DNA from: Willaertia magna
Taxonomy: Eukaryota > Heterolobosea > Eutetramitea > Acrasida > Naegleriidae
Reading direction: 5' to 3'
NCBI GenBank assembly: GCA_902984215.1
Contig: CADWAF010000707.1
Coordinates: 1 to 28,291 of the forward strand
DNA: 28,291 nucleotides
Every line of letters begins with the position of its first letter. Position 1 is the stretch's first letter. The notes under the pieces are model-generated. The model was not told the DNA's origin. It was given only the letters and a program-made list of their open reading frames with translations, and searched no databases. Made by a program: the position numbers and the translations under genes. This document shows positions 9,218 through 19,197 of this stretch, piece by piece.

Positions 9218-9528
9218 CTTTTGGAATCGACAAAACAATAAATAATTCGTTTCTTATTGTGTGTTGAGGTTTTGTGGTAATGTCACAAAATTAGCACGCA
9301 AAGCAATTCAATTGGTTTTTCTTCTTACAACGTTATTATGAAAGGAAAGATAAGATGTAAAGAAATGGTGAAGTAAGAGATTGGCAGTATTAAAACTTGT
9401 TTTAATTCAATGTATTATCAAGTAATTAAGTTCAATAAAAATGAAATTTATGAAGTTAAAAAAAATTAATAAAACAAATGAGAAAATAAATCGTTATGTT
9501 TTCATTTTATAAAAAAAAATAGAACAAC
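9218..9528. other. Intergenic region before RPB2
   Basis: 311 bases between a kinase stop and the RPB2 start on the same strand. It must hold the kinase 3' end and the RPB2 promoter. It is A-rich close to the RPB2 ATG. No recognisable element, repeat or RNA gene is seen. Confidence 0.55.
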
Positions 9529-12500
9529 ATGATCGCAGATGAATATGATATGGAGGATACATATGGTGACCAAGATGTTCAATATAACTTACAAGAGGAT
9601 AATTATGGACAATCTTATGACCAACAAAATTATCAACAAACATATGAGGATGAAGAATTTTATGATGAATTAACATCTCAAGAAGATGTGTGGAGCGTTA
9701 TAAGTGCTTTCTTTGAAGCAAAAGGTCTAGTTAGACAACAACTTGACTCTTTTAACGCATTTATTCAAACATCTATACAAGAATTAGTGGATACAACACC
9801 TGAAATAATAGTTCAATCTGGACAAAGTTATAAGATGGGACAAAAAGTAACATCGGATCAACCTCAAACTAGATATAAAGTGAAATTTGGACAAGTATAT
9901 TTCTCTAGACCTACAATAGATACTAAAACTGGAAGTGAAACTAGTTTTGATAGTTATAATAGTGTTTACCCTAATGATGCTAGATTAAGAGGCTTAACAT
10001 ATCAAAGTCCATTATATGTAGATATCCAAGAAAGAAAATTTCAAGTTAGTGAAGGTGAAGAATATCTTATTCATGAAAAAACATATGACAAAGTTCCTAT
10101 AGGATCTGTTCCGATAATGTTAAGAAGTGTATATTGTGTATTAAGTGAAGTACAAGATGTTGCTTCCGTAGGTGAATGTCCCCATGACCAAGGAGGTTAT
10201 TTCATTGTTAACGGAGGTGAAAAAGTTATTATAGCCCAAGAACGTATGGCTACTAATCATGTATATGTATTTAAGAAGGCTACTGCTAAAATCAGTTATG
10301 CTGCCGAAATTCGTTCAACCCTTGAAGGTTCTTTCCGTACGCCTTCTCCATTTTTCTTAAAGATGGATTCAAAACAAGCTGCTGGAAAGAAAGGACAACT
10401 AGGTGGTTTTATTTATGCTACTATACCTTATATTAATCAAGATGTACCAATTGTAATTTTATTTAGAGCTTTAGGTTGTGTTGCTGATAAAGATATTATT
10501 AAACGTATTATTTATAATTTAAAGGATAGTCAAATGATGGAAATGTTAAGACCTTCTTTAGAAGAAGCTGTTTCAATTCAATCTGATACAGTTGCATTGG
10601 ATTATATCGGTAAAAGAGGTGCAGCTGTAATTGGTCAAGTTATGGAAAAACGTATAAATCACGCTGAAGATGTTTTACAAAAAGAATTATTACCTCACGT
10701 AGGTATTACAGAAGGTTCATTCGATAGAAAGGCTTATTTCATTGGTTATATGACACATCGTTTATTACAAGCTGCATTAGGAAGAAGACCTTTAGATGAC
10801 AGAGATCACTTTGGTAATAAACGTTTAGAATTAGCTGGAGGTTTATTACAAGGTTTATTCTTTGTTTTATTCAGAAAAGTTACTAAAGAAATGGAATCAT
10901 TATTGAAGAGACAAATTCACAAAGATGAACTTGATATTGCTTCAACTGTAAATAGAAGAGTAATTACTAGAGGTTTACAATATTCTCTTGCAACTGGTAA
11001 TTGGGGTATTCAAGGAAGTAGGGAAGTTAGAGCTGGTGTTGCTCAAGTATTGAATCGTTTAACTTATGCATCTACTTTATCTCATTTACGTAGATTAAAT
11101 ACTCCAATTGAAAGATCTGGTAAACAATCTGCACCAAGACAATTACACAACACTCAATGGGGTGTTATGTGTCCTTGTGAAACTCCAGAAGGTGAGGCTT
11201 GCGGTTTAGTAAAGAATTTATCTTTAATGACATATATTACAGTTGGTTCTGATCGTCAAGTAATTAGTAAAATCTTGGATGAACTTGGTGTCAGTAAACT
11301 TCACGAACTTGATGAAAACGACTTATTTTCATATACTAAGGTATTTCTTAATGGTGTCATTGTAGGTTGTCACCATCAACCTGATGATTTAGTTAATCAC
11401 TTGAGAGATTTACGTAGAACAGCTAATATTAACATGGAAGTTGGTATTATTAGAGATGTTAGAGAACGTGAAGTAAGATTATGGACAGATGCTGGTAGAT
11501 GTTGTCGTCCATTATTCATAGTTGACCGTGAAAATATGACACTTTCCATGAAAATGCATCATATCCAAGAATTAAAAGAAAGTAAAATAGCATGGGATCA
11601 ATTACTTGAAAATGGTCTAGTTGAATATATTGATACTGAGGAAGAAGAATCCATTATGGTTTGTATGGATTTCAGAGAAATTATTGAACAAAGAAAGATG
11701 ATGAGACGTGGTGTGTTGGATATGCCAAGAAATACAAGTTACAAAACTAACTATACACACGCTGAAATTCACCCAAGTATGATTTTAGGTATTTTAGCTT
11801 CTTTAATTCCATTCCCTGATCACAACCAATCCCCTCGTAATACTTATCAATCTGCTATGGGTAAACAAGCTATGGGTGTTTATATTAGTAACTTCCAATT
11901 ACGTATGGATACCTTAGCTCACGTATTGTATTATCCTCAAAAACCTTTAGTTACAACCCAAGCTATGGAATACTTAAAGTTCTGTGAAATGCCAGCTGGT
12001 ATTAATGCTGTAGTTGCTATTGCTTCTTACTCTGGTTATAACCAAGAAGATTCTGTTATTTTGAGTCAATCTGCAATTGATAGAGGATTGTTTAGAAGTA
12101 CTTTCTTCAGAACTTATGTGGATCATGAAAAACAAAAAGGTAATTTGGTAAATGAAAGATTTGAAAAACCAAGAAGAAGTGAAACAGCTGGAATGAAAGC
12201 AAATACATATGAGAAACTTGAAGAAGATGGTTTTATTGCCCCTGGAACTAGAGTAAGCGGTAGTGATATAATTATTGGTAAAACAACTCCAATACCAGAA
12301 CAAACTAGCAGACAAACAACAGGCAGACAAACTAAGTTGGATATTAGTACTCCTCTAAGAAGTAATGAAAATGGTATTGTAGATTCTGTAATTGTCACAA
12401 CTGATGCTGACGGATTTAAATTGTGTAAAGTTAAAGTAAGAGTAACAAGAATTCCACAAATTGGTGATAAGTTTTCTTCTCGTCACGGTCAAAAAGGTAC

Positions 12501-13197
12501 TTGTGGTATTACATATCGTCAAGAAGATTTACCATTTACAAGAGAAGGAATTGTTCCTGATATTATTGTCAATCCTCACGCTATTCCATCTCGTATGACT
12601 GTTGGTCAATTGATTGAATGTTTGTTAGGTAAGGTTAGTGCATTGATGGGTAAGGAAGGTGATGGTACACCATTTACAGATTCCAATGTTAACGATTTCA
12701 GTGAGAAATTACACGAATTAGGTTATCAAAGAAGAGCAAATGAAGTATTGTACAATGGTCATACAGGTAAGAGAATGGAAGCCCAAATATTTATTGGACC
12801 TACTTTCTACCAAAGATTAAAACACATGGTAGATGATAAGATCCACTCTAGAGCCAGAGGTCCTTTACAAAATCTTACACGTCAACCTGTTGAAGGTAGA
12901 GCTAGAGATGGTGGTTTACGTTTTGGTGAGATGGAAAGAGATTGTATGTTATCTCATGGTTCTGCTGGTTGGCTGAAAGAAAGACTTAGTCAAGTATCAG
13001 ATGAATACAGAATCCACTTGTGTAATGTATGTGGTCTGTTTGCAGTCGCTAACCTCAAACAACAATCGTTCTTCTGTACAGCCTGTGGAAACAGAACGTC
13101 TTTCTGTCAAGTCCACATCCCTTATGCATTCAAACTAATGATACAGGAATTGATGGCTATGAACATTGCAGTTCGTTTAATTTCAACTCCAGAATAA
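9529..13197 (+). CDS. RPB2: RNA polymerase II second-largest subunit RPB2
   Basis: 1,222 residues, no intron, essentially the family length. It forms one side of the Pol II active centre and cleft with RPB1 in the nucleus. Diagnostic blocks in order: EDVWSVISAFFEAKGLVRQQ (Pol II-type N-terminus), GGYFIVNGGEKVIIAQER, RRPLDDRDHFGNKRLELAG, ATGNWG, LNRLTYASTLSHLRRLNTPI, CPCETPEGEACGLVKNLSLM, EIHPSMILG, FPDHNQSPRNTYQSAMGKQA, SGYNQEDSVI, IPQIGDKFSSRHGQKG, HAIPSRMTVGQLIE and GGLRFGEMERDC. A C-terminal zinc site CNVCG ... CTACG follows. The Pol II-specific N-terminal wording rules out RPA2 and RPC2. The first ~48 residues form an acidic, Tyr/Gln-rich low-complexity extension ahead of the conserved core. 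Confidence 0.98.
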   Translation: MIADEYDMEDTYGDQDVQYNLQEDNYGQSYDQQNYQQTYEDEEFYDELTSQEDVWSVISAFFEAKGLVRQQLDSFNAFIQTSIQELVDTTPEIIVQSGQSYKMGQKVTSDQPQTRYKVKFGQVYFSRPTIDTKTGSETSFDSYNSVYPNDARLRGLTYQSPLYVDIQERKFQVSEGEEYLIHEKTYDKVPIGSVPIMLRSVYCVLSEVQDVASVGECPHDQGGYFIVNGGEKVIIAQERMATNHVYVFKKATAKISYAAEIRSTLEGSFRTPSPFFLKMDSKQAAGKKGQLGGFIYATIPYINQDVPIVILFRALGCVADKDIIKRIIYNLKDSQMMEMLRPSLEEAVSIQSDTVALDYIGKRGAAVIGQVMEKRINHAEDVLQKELLPHVGITEGSFDRKAYFIGYMTHRLLQAALGRRPLDDRDHFGNKRLELAGGLLQGLFFVLFRKVTKEMESLLKRQIHKDELDIASTVNRRVITRGLQYSLATGNWGIQGSREVRAGVAQVLNRLTYASTLSHLRRLNTPIERSGKQSAPRQLHNTQWGVMCPCETPEGEACGLVKNLSLMTYITVGSDRQVISKILDELGVSKLHELDENDLFSYTKVFLNGVIVGCHHQPDDLVNHLRDLRRTANINMEVGIIRDVREREVRLWTDAGRCCRPLFIVDRENMTLSMKMHHIQELKESKIAWDQLLENGLVEYIDTEEEESIMVCMDFREIIEQRKMMRRGVLDMPRNTSYKTNYTHAEIHPSMILGILASLIPFPDHNQSPRNTYQSAMGKQAMGVYISNFQLRMDTLAHVLYYPQKPLVTTQAMEYLKFCEMPAGINAVVAIASYSGYNQEDSVILSQSAIDRGLFRSTFFRTYVDHEKQKGNLVNERFEKPRRSETAGMKANTYEKLEEDGFIAPGTRVSGSDIIIGKTTPIPEQTSRQTTGRQTKLDISTPLRSNENGIVDSVIVTTDADGFKLCKVKVRVTRIPQIGDKFSSRHGQKGTCGITYRQEDLPFTREGIVPDIIVNPHAIPSRMTVGQLIECLLGKVSALMGKEGDGTPFTDSNVNDFSEKLHELGYQRRANEVLYNGHTGKRMEAQIFIGPTFYQRLKHMVDDKIHSRARGPLQNLTRQPVEGRARDGGLRFGEMERDCMLSHGSAGWLKERLSQVSDEYRIHLCNVCGLFAVANLKQQSFFCTACGNRTSFCQVHIPYAFKLMIQELMAMNIAVRLISTPE

Positions 13198-13250
13198 ATA
13201 ATTTATTAACCTATTTATTTAAATGTAATCAATAATATCCAATATTTATT

Positions 13251-15521
13251 TTACTTTTGATTTTTCATACGTCTTGCGTTTTCTTCTGCACGTTTCTTTT
13301 GCTTTGCTTCCTTTTCTAGTCTCTTCTTTTCTCTTCTGGCAGAAACTTTGGAGTCCAATTCTTCTTCGCCTCTTGCTTCTTCAACTTCCTCAGGTTCTTC
13401 GACCTTAATTTCTGTCTCAATTTCTCTTAAATCATCACCTGAATAGCTAGTGTAACCATAATCTTCAGTAATTTCTTCTTCAGCAACTTCTTGTTCTTTA
13501 ACACCTTCTCCATAGGTTAAATCAGCACCAATTGTTGTCTTACCAGACTTTCTATGTCTTGCCCAAGTTTGTAAGAATTCAACAGATTCCTTATCTTCAT
13601 CTTCATAACGTTTCTCCATATCTTCAGTACTTTCAACTTGTACAGGAGTAGTAACTTCTACAATAGGTTCCTTAATACTTTCAGCAGCACGTATTAATTC
13701 TACCAATAAGTTTTGTACATAATTAATATTTTCTTCTCTAGTTTCAAAAATACCGGCTCTTAAAGTAACAGTTTGTTTATGTTCATTGAAACGTTTCTTA
13801 TATTTAGCATTCATATCACCTTTAACTATTTTAATAAAGTTTTGTTTAGCTACATTAGAACTAAAATCAATATCAGATAATCTAACAGTTAATTTAACTA
13901 CCTTATCCATTGGATATTTAATACCTGAATGTGCAAAACCATAACTCATCTTAGTACTTAATGTATGAATAGGTAAATTAGTATCACCAATATATTTAGA
14001 TTGATAAAAAGGTAATGTTTCTTTAATTTCAGTAGAATTATGATTATTCATAACATGTTGAATAACATCAACAAAATGATCATAATTAATTAAAGCTTTA
14101 AATGGATTTTTACCTTCTTTTAATCCTTTCCTTATATTCTTTGTCATCTTTTGAGAGAATTTAGTATCTTCATTCTCTAAATTATCTAATTCTCTTAAAT
14201 CATAATTAGCTTCACTACTAAAGGTTTCTAAATCTTTATTTAAACAACCATAAACATCTTTATCTAATGATTTAGCATTAACTAAAATTAATCTCTTTAA
14301 TTCATTATATTCATTTACACTATAATGTGTTTTAATGGTACTATAGTAACCATGAATCTTATTACCAACTAAATTAGTTATTAATGGTAAATCATTAATC
14401 TCATTAAAAGTATTTTGTATTTGATTCATTGTAATATCTTGAAGTAAATAAAGTTGTACATCAGGATTATTATTATAAAATTCAATTCTTAATTGATTAA
14501 TCTTCTCTAATTTATCAACTACTCTATTTAATGTAGGATATAATTTTCTAGCTCTATTAAATAATACTTTATCATTTTCACTATTTAAATCATTAATTCT
14601 TTTTAATGTTTCTTTAACATTATTTAAATGTAAATTAAAATCAACATTATCTGTAAATCTTAATGATAACTCTAAATATTCACGTTCTTCAGTTCTATTA
14701 GTAATAGAAGATAATTCTTTAACATCATTTGCATGTAAACCTAATTCTTCATAACATCTTTCATTTATTTTATTTTCATTATGGAAATTTATTAAATGTT
14801 TTTTATAATTTAAAATTGTTTTAAATTGTTCATTTATCCATTGTGCTAATTCTTTACATTCTCCTTTAACCATAAAATTAATTTCTAATTCTTTTGGAAT
14901 ATTATATAAGAAATCGTAATTTGGTTCAATTACATTATTCTTTAATTTATATTCATTTAATTGATTAATATAATTTTTAAATTCTTTATTTGAACCAAAT
15001 ACTCTTTCTGCTAATTCATCTGCTGAAATTGTTTTATTTGGAGCCTTTTCATGTGTATTTAATAACGTTTCAATAGAAAATTCACTATTTTCTTTTTTAT
15101 TAAATAATTCCATATTAAAATATAATGAATTTGATGAGTTTTTAAAACTATCCATAAATTCTTTCATTTCTTTTTCTTGGCTTTCAATACTTCTTAAAAG
15201 TGGTGTACCTACATGTTTAGATGAAGAATAAGTACTAGCATTAGCTTCGGTTTTATTTAAATTAACCTTTAAATCAAAATCTGGCTTTAAAAGTGTTTTT
15301 CTAATGTTTGTATTATCTACTTCTGTTGATAGTGGGTCTGCAGTGTTCATGGAATCAATATCTAAATGTCCCATACTGTCTAGTTTCTTTTGGAAAAAAT
15401 CTTCATATTGTGGATTTAATTTTACTGCATAACGGATAGATGGTGGTAAATCTGCAAGTGTCTTATACTTAAAATTACTTTTAAGTGAATTTAAAGCCTT
15501 CAATGCATATCTTAGGGACAT
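13251..15521 (-). CDS. MRPS35: Mitochondrial ribosomal small-subunit protein mS35, greatly extended
   Basis: 756 residues. The mS35 domain lies at about 525-620: HSGIKYPMDKVVKLTVRLSD, FIKIVKG, then TVTLRAGIFETREENINYVQ and a helical end. This is the conserved core of the small-subunit mitoribosomal protein mS35. The N-terminus (MSLRYALKALNSLKSNFKYK) is basic and free of acidic residues, fitting mitochondrial import. Between are about 400 residues of Asn/Leu/Glu/Lys-rich helical sequence (~110-510) with no domain I recognise. The last 130 residues are highly charged, ending in a Lys/Arg/Glu helix. Human mS35 is about 320 residues, so this is more than twice as long. It converges with RPB2 with 53 bases between stops. 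Confidence 0.8.
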   Translation of the reverse strand: MSLRYALKALNSLKSNFKYKTLADLPPSIRYAVKLNPQYEDFFQKKLDSMGHLDIDSMNTADPLSTEVDNTNIRKTLLKPDFDLKVNLNKTEANASTYSSSKHVGTPLLRSIESQEKEMKEFMDSFKNSSNSLYFNMELFNKKENSEFSIETLLNTHEKAPNKTISADELAERVFGSNKEFKNYINQLNEYKLKNNVIEPNYDFLYNIPKELEINFMVKGECKELAQWINEQFKTILNYKKHLINFHNENKINERCYEELGLHANDVKELSSITNRTEEREYLELSLRFTDNVDFNLHLNNVKETLKRINDLNSENDKVLFNRARKLYPTLNRVVDKLEKINQLRIEFYNNNPDVQLYLLQDITMNQIQNTFNEINDLPLITNLVGNKIHGYYSTIKTHYSVNEYNELKRLILVNAKSLDKDVYGCLNKDLETFSSEANYDLRELDNLENEDTKFSQKMTKNIRKGLKEGKNPFKALINYDHFVDVIQHVMNNHNSTEIKETLPFYQSKYIGDTNLPIHTLSTKMSYGFAHSGIKYPMDKVVKLTVRLSDIDFSSNVAKQNFIKIVKGDMNAKYKKRFNEHKQTVTLRAGIFETREENINYVQNLLVELIRAAESIKEPIVEVTTPVQVESTEDMEKRYEDEDKESVEFLQTWARHRKSGKTTIGADLTYGEGVKEQEVAEEEITEDYGYTSYSGDDLREIETEIKVEEPEEVEEARGEEELDSKVSARREKKRLEKEAKQKKRAEENARRMKNQK

Positions 15522-15704
15522 TTTTTTTGAACAAAATATTTATTTTTTATTTTTTTTTAACAAGGCTCAGTTTCTTTTGAATGCCAAGTTGTTTCATCAG
15601 CAAACTCGCCGAAAGGAAGGCTTGAAAGACAAGATGATGTTCAAAGAATAACAACAAGATTATTAAATTAAAAATTGTTTTTAAAGTAGGGTTTTTATTA
15701 ACAT

Positions 15705-16064
15705 TTACTTTTGTTGTTGAGTTTGAGTTCTCTTTGATTCTTCTTCCTTCATTAAAGAATCGAATTTAGGAGTCTTCTTTAAATAAACTTGGATCTTAGC
15801 CTTTGTGAAAGATTGTTCGTTTTTACCTTGAACATTAACAGTAGAAGTTTCAATCTTGGAAATAGTTGCAAATTCTCTGTTCTTTAAAATTTCTGCACAT
15901 GAAACAACAGTGTTGATTGCACTTCCTAAACCTGATAATTCTACTACTTCATTGTTTTGTAAGAACTTCTTTGCTAAGTAAATATAGAAGGAAAGGGAAT
16001 TCTTAGTTGCTGAAATTTGAATTTTGTTATCGTCTTTCTTCTTGTCTTGTACTGAAGTGCTCAT
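15705..16064 (-). CDS. Alba-domain nucleic-acid-binding protein
   Basis: 119 residues, nearly all one Alba fold: KIQISATKNSLSFYIYLAKK (14-33), then VELSGLGSAINTVVSCAEIL, an ISKIETSTV strand, and KAKIQVYLKKT near 87-97. Eukaryotic Alba proteins bind RNA and sometimes DNA. They take part in RNase P/MRP (Rpp20/Rpp25 branch), translation control or chromatin. The small size and lack of an RGG tail resemble the short Alba group found in protists and plants. Start ATG at 16062-16064. It has a divergent promoter with the coiled-coil gene to the right. Confidence 0.85.
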   Translation of the reverse strand: MSTSVQDKKKDDNKIQISATKNSLSFYIYLAKKFLQNNEVVELSGLGSAINTVVSCAEILKNREFATISKIETSTVNVQGKNEQSFTKAKIQVYLKKTPKFDSLMKEEESKRTQTQQQK

Positions 16065-16482
16065 ATTGTTTTCTTTTCTATCTATCGGTTTGTATTTAAC
16101 TTTATCTAAGAATGATAGGAAGTGCCAAAAAATAAAATACCACTACTATTATCCAAAAATTCGTTTTATTTTTTTTAAGGTTAAACGGTTGGTCGAAATC
16201 ATCACTCCAATGAATGATTAGTTTTTTTATTACAACGAAAAACATTGGGAATTCCGAACACATGTCAATACTGGAATAGATAAATCACTTCATTCATTTC
16301 TTTAAGGGTGGTGATGTTTATATTATTTGCTTATTATTAATTGTTGGGAATTGTTGCAAAGGTTGAGCAAAGAGAATATTTGATAGTAACATTTGTTATG
16401 GCTCGAAATGATTCTAAAGTGGATGATGATAACTTGACGATTTGTTTATTGATTGTCAGCCATCATAATAAAGCAAAATAAA
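16065..16482. promoter_or_regulatory. Divergent intergenic region (Alba / CH-like gene)
   Basis: 418 bases between divergent starts. No coding sequence is supported: short open frames overlap the Alba start antisense or lack family resemblance. The sequence is AT-rich with moderate complexity. No tRNA or repeat is seen. It presumably holds two promoters and 5' UTRs. Confidence 0.5.
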
Positions 16483-18240
16483 ATGTCTGTAGTAACACTT
16501 GAAACATTAACTTTAATCAAAGATTGGATAAACGATACCAATAAATCAGAAGAAGTAACAATTGTTAGTGACACTAATGAATATGCCAAATGCTTTTTTT
16601 CTTCTTTAAAAGATGGTTTGGCATTATGTAAATTAATAAGTAAAATTAAAGGAAGATTTTTATTACATAATAAAAACTGTAGAGATATTAAAGAATTAGA
16701 AATTGAAAACTTGGAAACCTTCTGCAAAGTAAGTTCAATATTTATTTTGTGCAATTAATTTATTTTTTTTATTTTCGGAAATTTACTGTTTTTTTATGCA
16801 AAACAATAGGAAGCCTTGCTCTTAATTTCTGCCTCTAACCAAAGTATTGAATTTATAAATCGATTAAAAGGAAAGGTTTTACATGATAGTTTTATTCAAT
16901 TTATTAATAAAAAGGAAAGCAAAGATGATTTAAATAATATTAATTATTTATTAAAAGTGCTTAAACAATTATCAATTGCAGCAATTTCAAAAACTTCATT
17001 TAAGGGATCACCATTACTTTTAGAAATCTCTTTATTACCAGAAGATATTGATTTAGCTACAACAACCACTCCTACTGCTTCCACTTCTAATAATGTTAGT
17101 AGTAGTAGCAATAGTAGCACTGTGTCATTATCTTCCATGAGGGCTAAAACTCCTTCTTCTCCAACAATGGACAACAAAAAAGAAACTTTAAATAAAGAAC
17201 AACAACATGTTAGAAGTGGTTCAGATGTTGAAAAAGAATTAAGAAAATATAAACAAGAACAAATGGAAATTATTAAACAAGAAATACAAAAGTTTAAGGC
17301 AATTGAAGAAGAAAAGATTAAAAAGGAAATGACACAGTTGAAACAAAACATGTTAAAAGATTATAAAGAACAATTACAAAATGAAAGAAAACAACAAGAA
17401 TTAGAAAAGAAACCATCAATAACCATTAAGAACAATAACAGTACTGAACAACAACAAGATGCTAATGTTCGTTCTTTTAAAGATAAGAATGGACAAGAAG
17501 TTATTGTTAGATTTGATAAATCAGTCACAGATAAGAATAGTCCTAGAAGAAAACAATCAATCTTACCTTTCGAAGGATTAGGTCAAGAAGAATTAAGAAG
17601 TAAAGTAACAGAATTAACAGAAAGATTAACAGCAACTGAACAAAAATATGAAAAGATTGTTGAAGGATTAAAATCTGAATTACAAAAGAAACAAAAAGAA
17701 GTTGAAAGATTAGATGAAGAAAATATATTATTGACAAAGAAATTAAAGAAATTAAAAAGTGATAAAGTAAATGATGGATTAGAACAATTAGAAAAAGAAG
17801 AAATATCAAATACTTCAATTAAAACTTTACAAAGTTTATTAAACTCAAATGATCAAGAAGTTGAAGATATGCCTGTATTAAAATCTTTAGAAAACAGTAA
17901 CAGTACAACATCAATTAGAAGAGAACTACCAACTGTGATTGTAAATAATGATAATAATAATGGTGATAATGATGTAGAAGAATTATTACCAAGTTTAGAT
18001 TTAGATGATTCAGAAATGATTCAATTTGATGAACCAACTTTAATGGAAATGTCGGATGAAGATGATGATTTAGAGTTAAGACCAATTAATACTGCAAGAC
18101 GTTCTACAGCAATTTCAAGATATGGAAATGACGAAGAATTATTTGCAACTTCTGTTCCAACACCAACTTCATCTAATAATGGTCCTTTAAAGAAGAAGAA
18201 AACAATATTGGGTTCTTTAATTAAATCTGAAATGTGTTAA
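16483..18240 (+). CDS. CH-like N-terminal domain, coiled-coil protein, two exons
   Basis: Exons 16483-16728 and 16810-18240 join to 558 residues. The start is ATG 16483; the frame is open upstream without an ATG. Residues ~5-145 are helical with LKDGLALCKLISKIKG (42-57) and ENLETFCK (75-82), patterns typical of calponin-homology domains. The match is not good enough to be certain. A Ser/Thr-rich linker (165-205) is followed by two strongly predicted coiled coils (about 222-284 and 340-415, rich in Lys/Glu/Gln). The acidic tail ends in a short basic region. This suggests a dimeric cytoskeleton-associated or scaffolding protein. CH domains bind actin or microtubules (EB1/CLAMP types). No closer homologue recognised. 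Confidence 0.75.
16729..16809 (+). other. 81-nt spliceosomal intron
   Basis: Donor GTAAGT at 16729, acceptor AATAG ending at 16809, with a T-rich body. Phase 0. Removal joins ETFCK to EALLLISAS inside the helical N-terminal domain. Retention stops after a few codons. Confidence 0.85.
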
Positions 18241-18329
18241 ATATTTACAATTATTATATTGTTGTTGTAATCTTTATTAAATGAATTATCAAGATAACTA
18301 AATCATTGTAAAATTTTCAACAAAAAAAA

Positions 18330-19196
18330 ATGATCAGTAGTGAAGAGAGTAGTAATAGAGAACCACTTTCACCAACAACTACAAGTAGTTGTGTATTTTC
18401 TATAAAAACGGGAAGTGGTGGTAGTTCATGTTTAGTTGAACCAGAGAATTATATTGCCGGAGAAAGTAATGTGGAATATTTAAAACAATTTCAATTAAAT
18501 AATTCAATTGAATTTAATAATCAATTATTAAATTTACCACCAACAATTTATTATATTTCAAATTTTATTACAATTGAAGAAGAAAAAGAATTATTAAGAA
18601 ATATTTATGGACAATCTAATCAAAAATGGAAACAATTAAATAATAGAAGATTACAAATGTGGGGAGGTCAACCAAATGATAAATTAATGTTTGAAGAACC
18701 TTTACCTAAATGGTTACAAGGATCTACATTAGGATTAAATAAATTACATACATTTCCTAATAATAGATTTATTAATCATGTTTTAATTAATGAATATGAA
18801 ATAAATCAAGGTATTATGTATCATAAAGATGGACCAATATATTATCCAATGGTTTTTATTTTATCATTGGAAAGTGAAATTATTTTAAATTTTAAATTAA
18901 ATAATTTTGATGAAGCTTATCAAGAGAATTGTAATTATGTTAAAGAATTTTCTGTAATTGCTGAACCTAGAAGTTTATTAGTATTTACAGATGACATTTA
19001 TCATTATTATATGCATGGCATTGAGGAAACTAAAGGTTTTGAAATACATCAAGATTTATTAATTGCAAATAAAGATTTATTAGAAAACAAAGAATTGGCT
19101 ACTGTTGGTAATTATTTAGAAAGAAAGAAAAGAGTTAGTTTAACTTGTAGATGTGTAAGAAAGAGTGCAAAGAAAAAGAATTTTATAAAACTTTAA
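18330..19196 (+). CDS. ALKBH6: ALKBH6-type 2-oxoglutarate/Fe(II) dioxygenase
   Basis: 288 residues. The N-terminal ~65 are variable. The AlkB fold starts at LPPTIYYISNFITIEEEKEL (69-88), continuing with KWKQLNNRRLQMWGGQP. The iron ligands are H165 and D167 in GIMYHKDGPIYYP and H229 in YMHGIEE. 2-Oxoglutarate is likely held by Arg268 and Arg274 in KRVSLTCRCV. HKDGPIYYP and RRLQMWGG are ALKBH6 signatures rather than those of the DNA-repair ALKBH2/3. ALKBH6 members bind tRNA or alkylated nucleic acid; the reaction in this organism is not known. The stop at 19194-19196 is one base from the convergent neighbour's stop. Confidence 0.9.
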   Translation: MISSEESSNREPLSPTTTSSCVFSIKTGSGGSSCLVEPENYIAGESNVEYLKQFQLNNSIEFNNQLLNLPPTIYYISNFITIEEEKELLRNIYGQSNQKWKQLNNRRLQMWGGQPNDKLMFEEPLPKWLQGSTLGLNKLHTFPNNRFINHVLINEYEINQGIMYHKDGPIYYPMVFILSLESEIILNFKLNNFDEAYQENCNYVKEFSVIAEPRSLLVFTDDIYHYYMHGIEETKGFEIHQDLLIANKDLLENKELATVGNYLERKKRVSLTCRCVRKSAKKKNFIKL

Positions 19197-19197
19197 A

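Noticed and set aside
11974..12398. Antisense open frames inside RPB2
   Set aside because: They mirror highly conserved RPB2 codons; no independent evidence.
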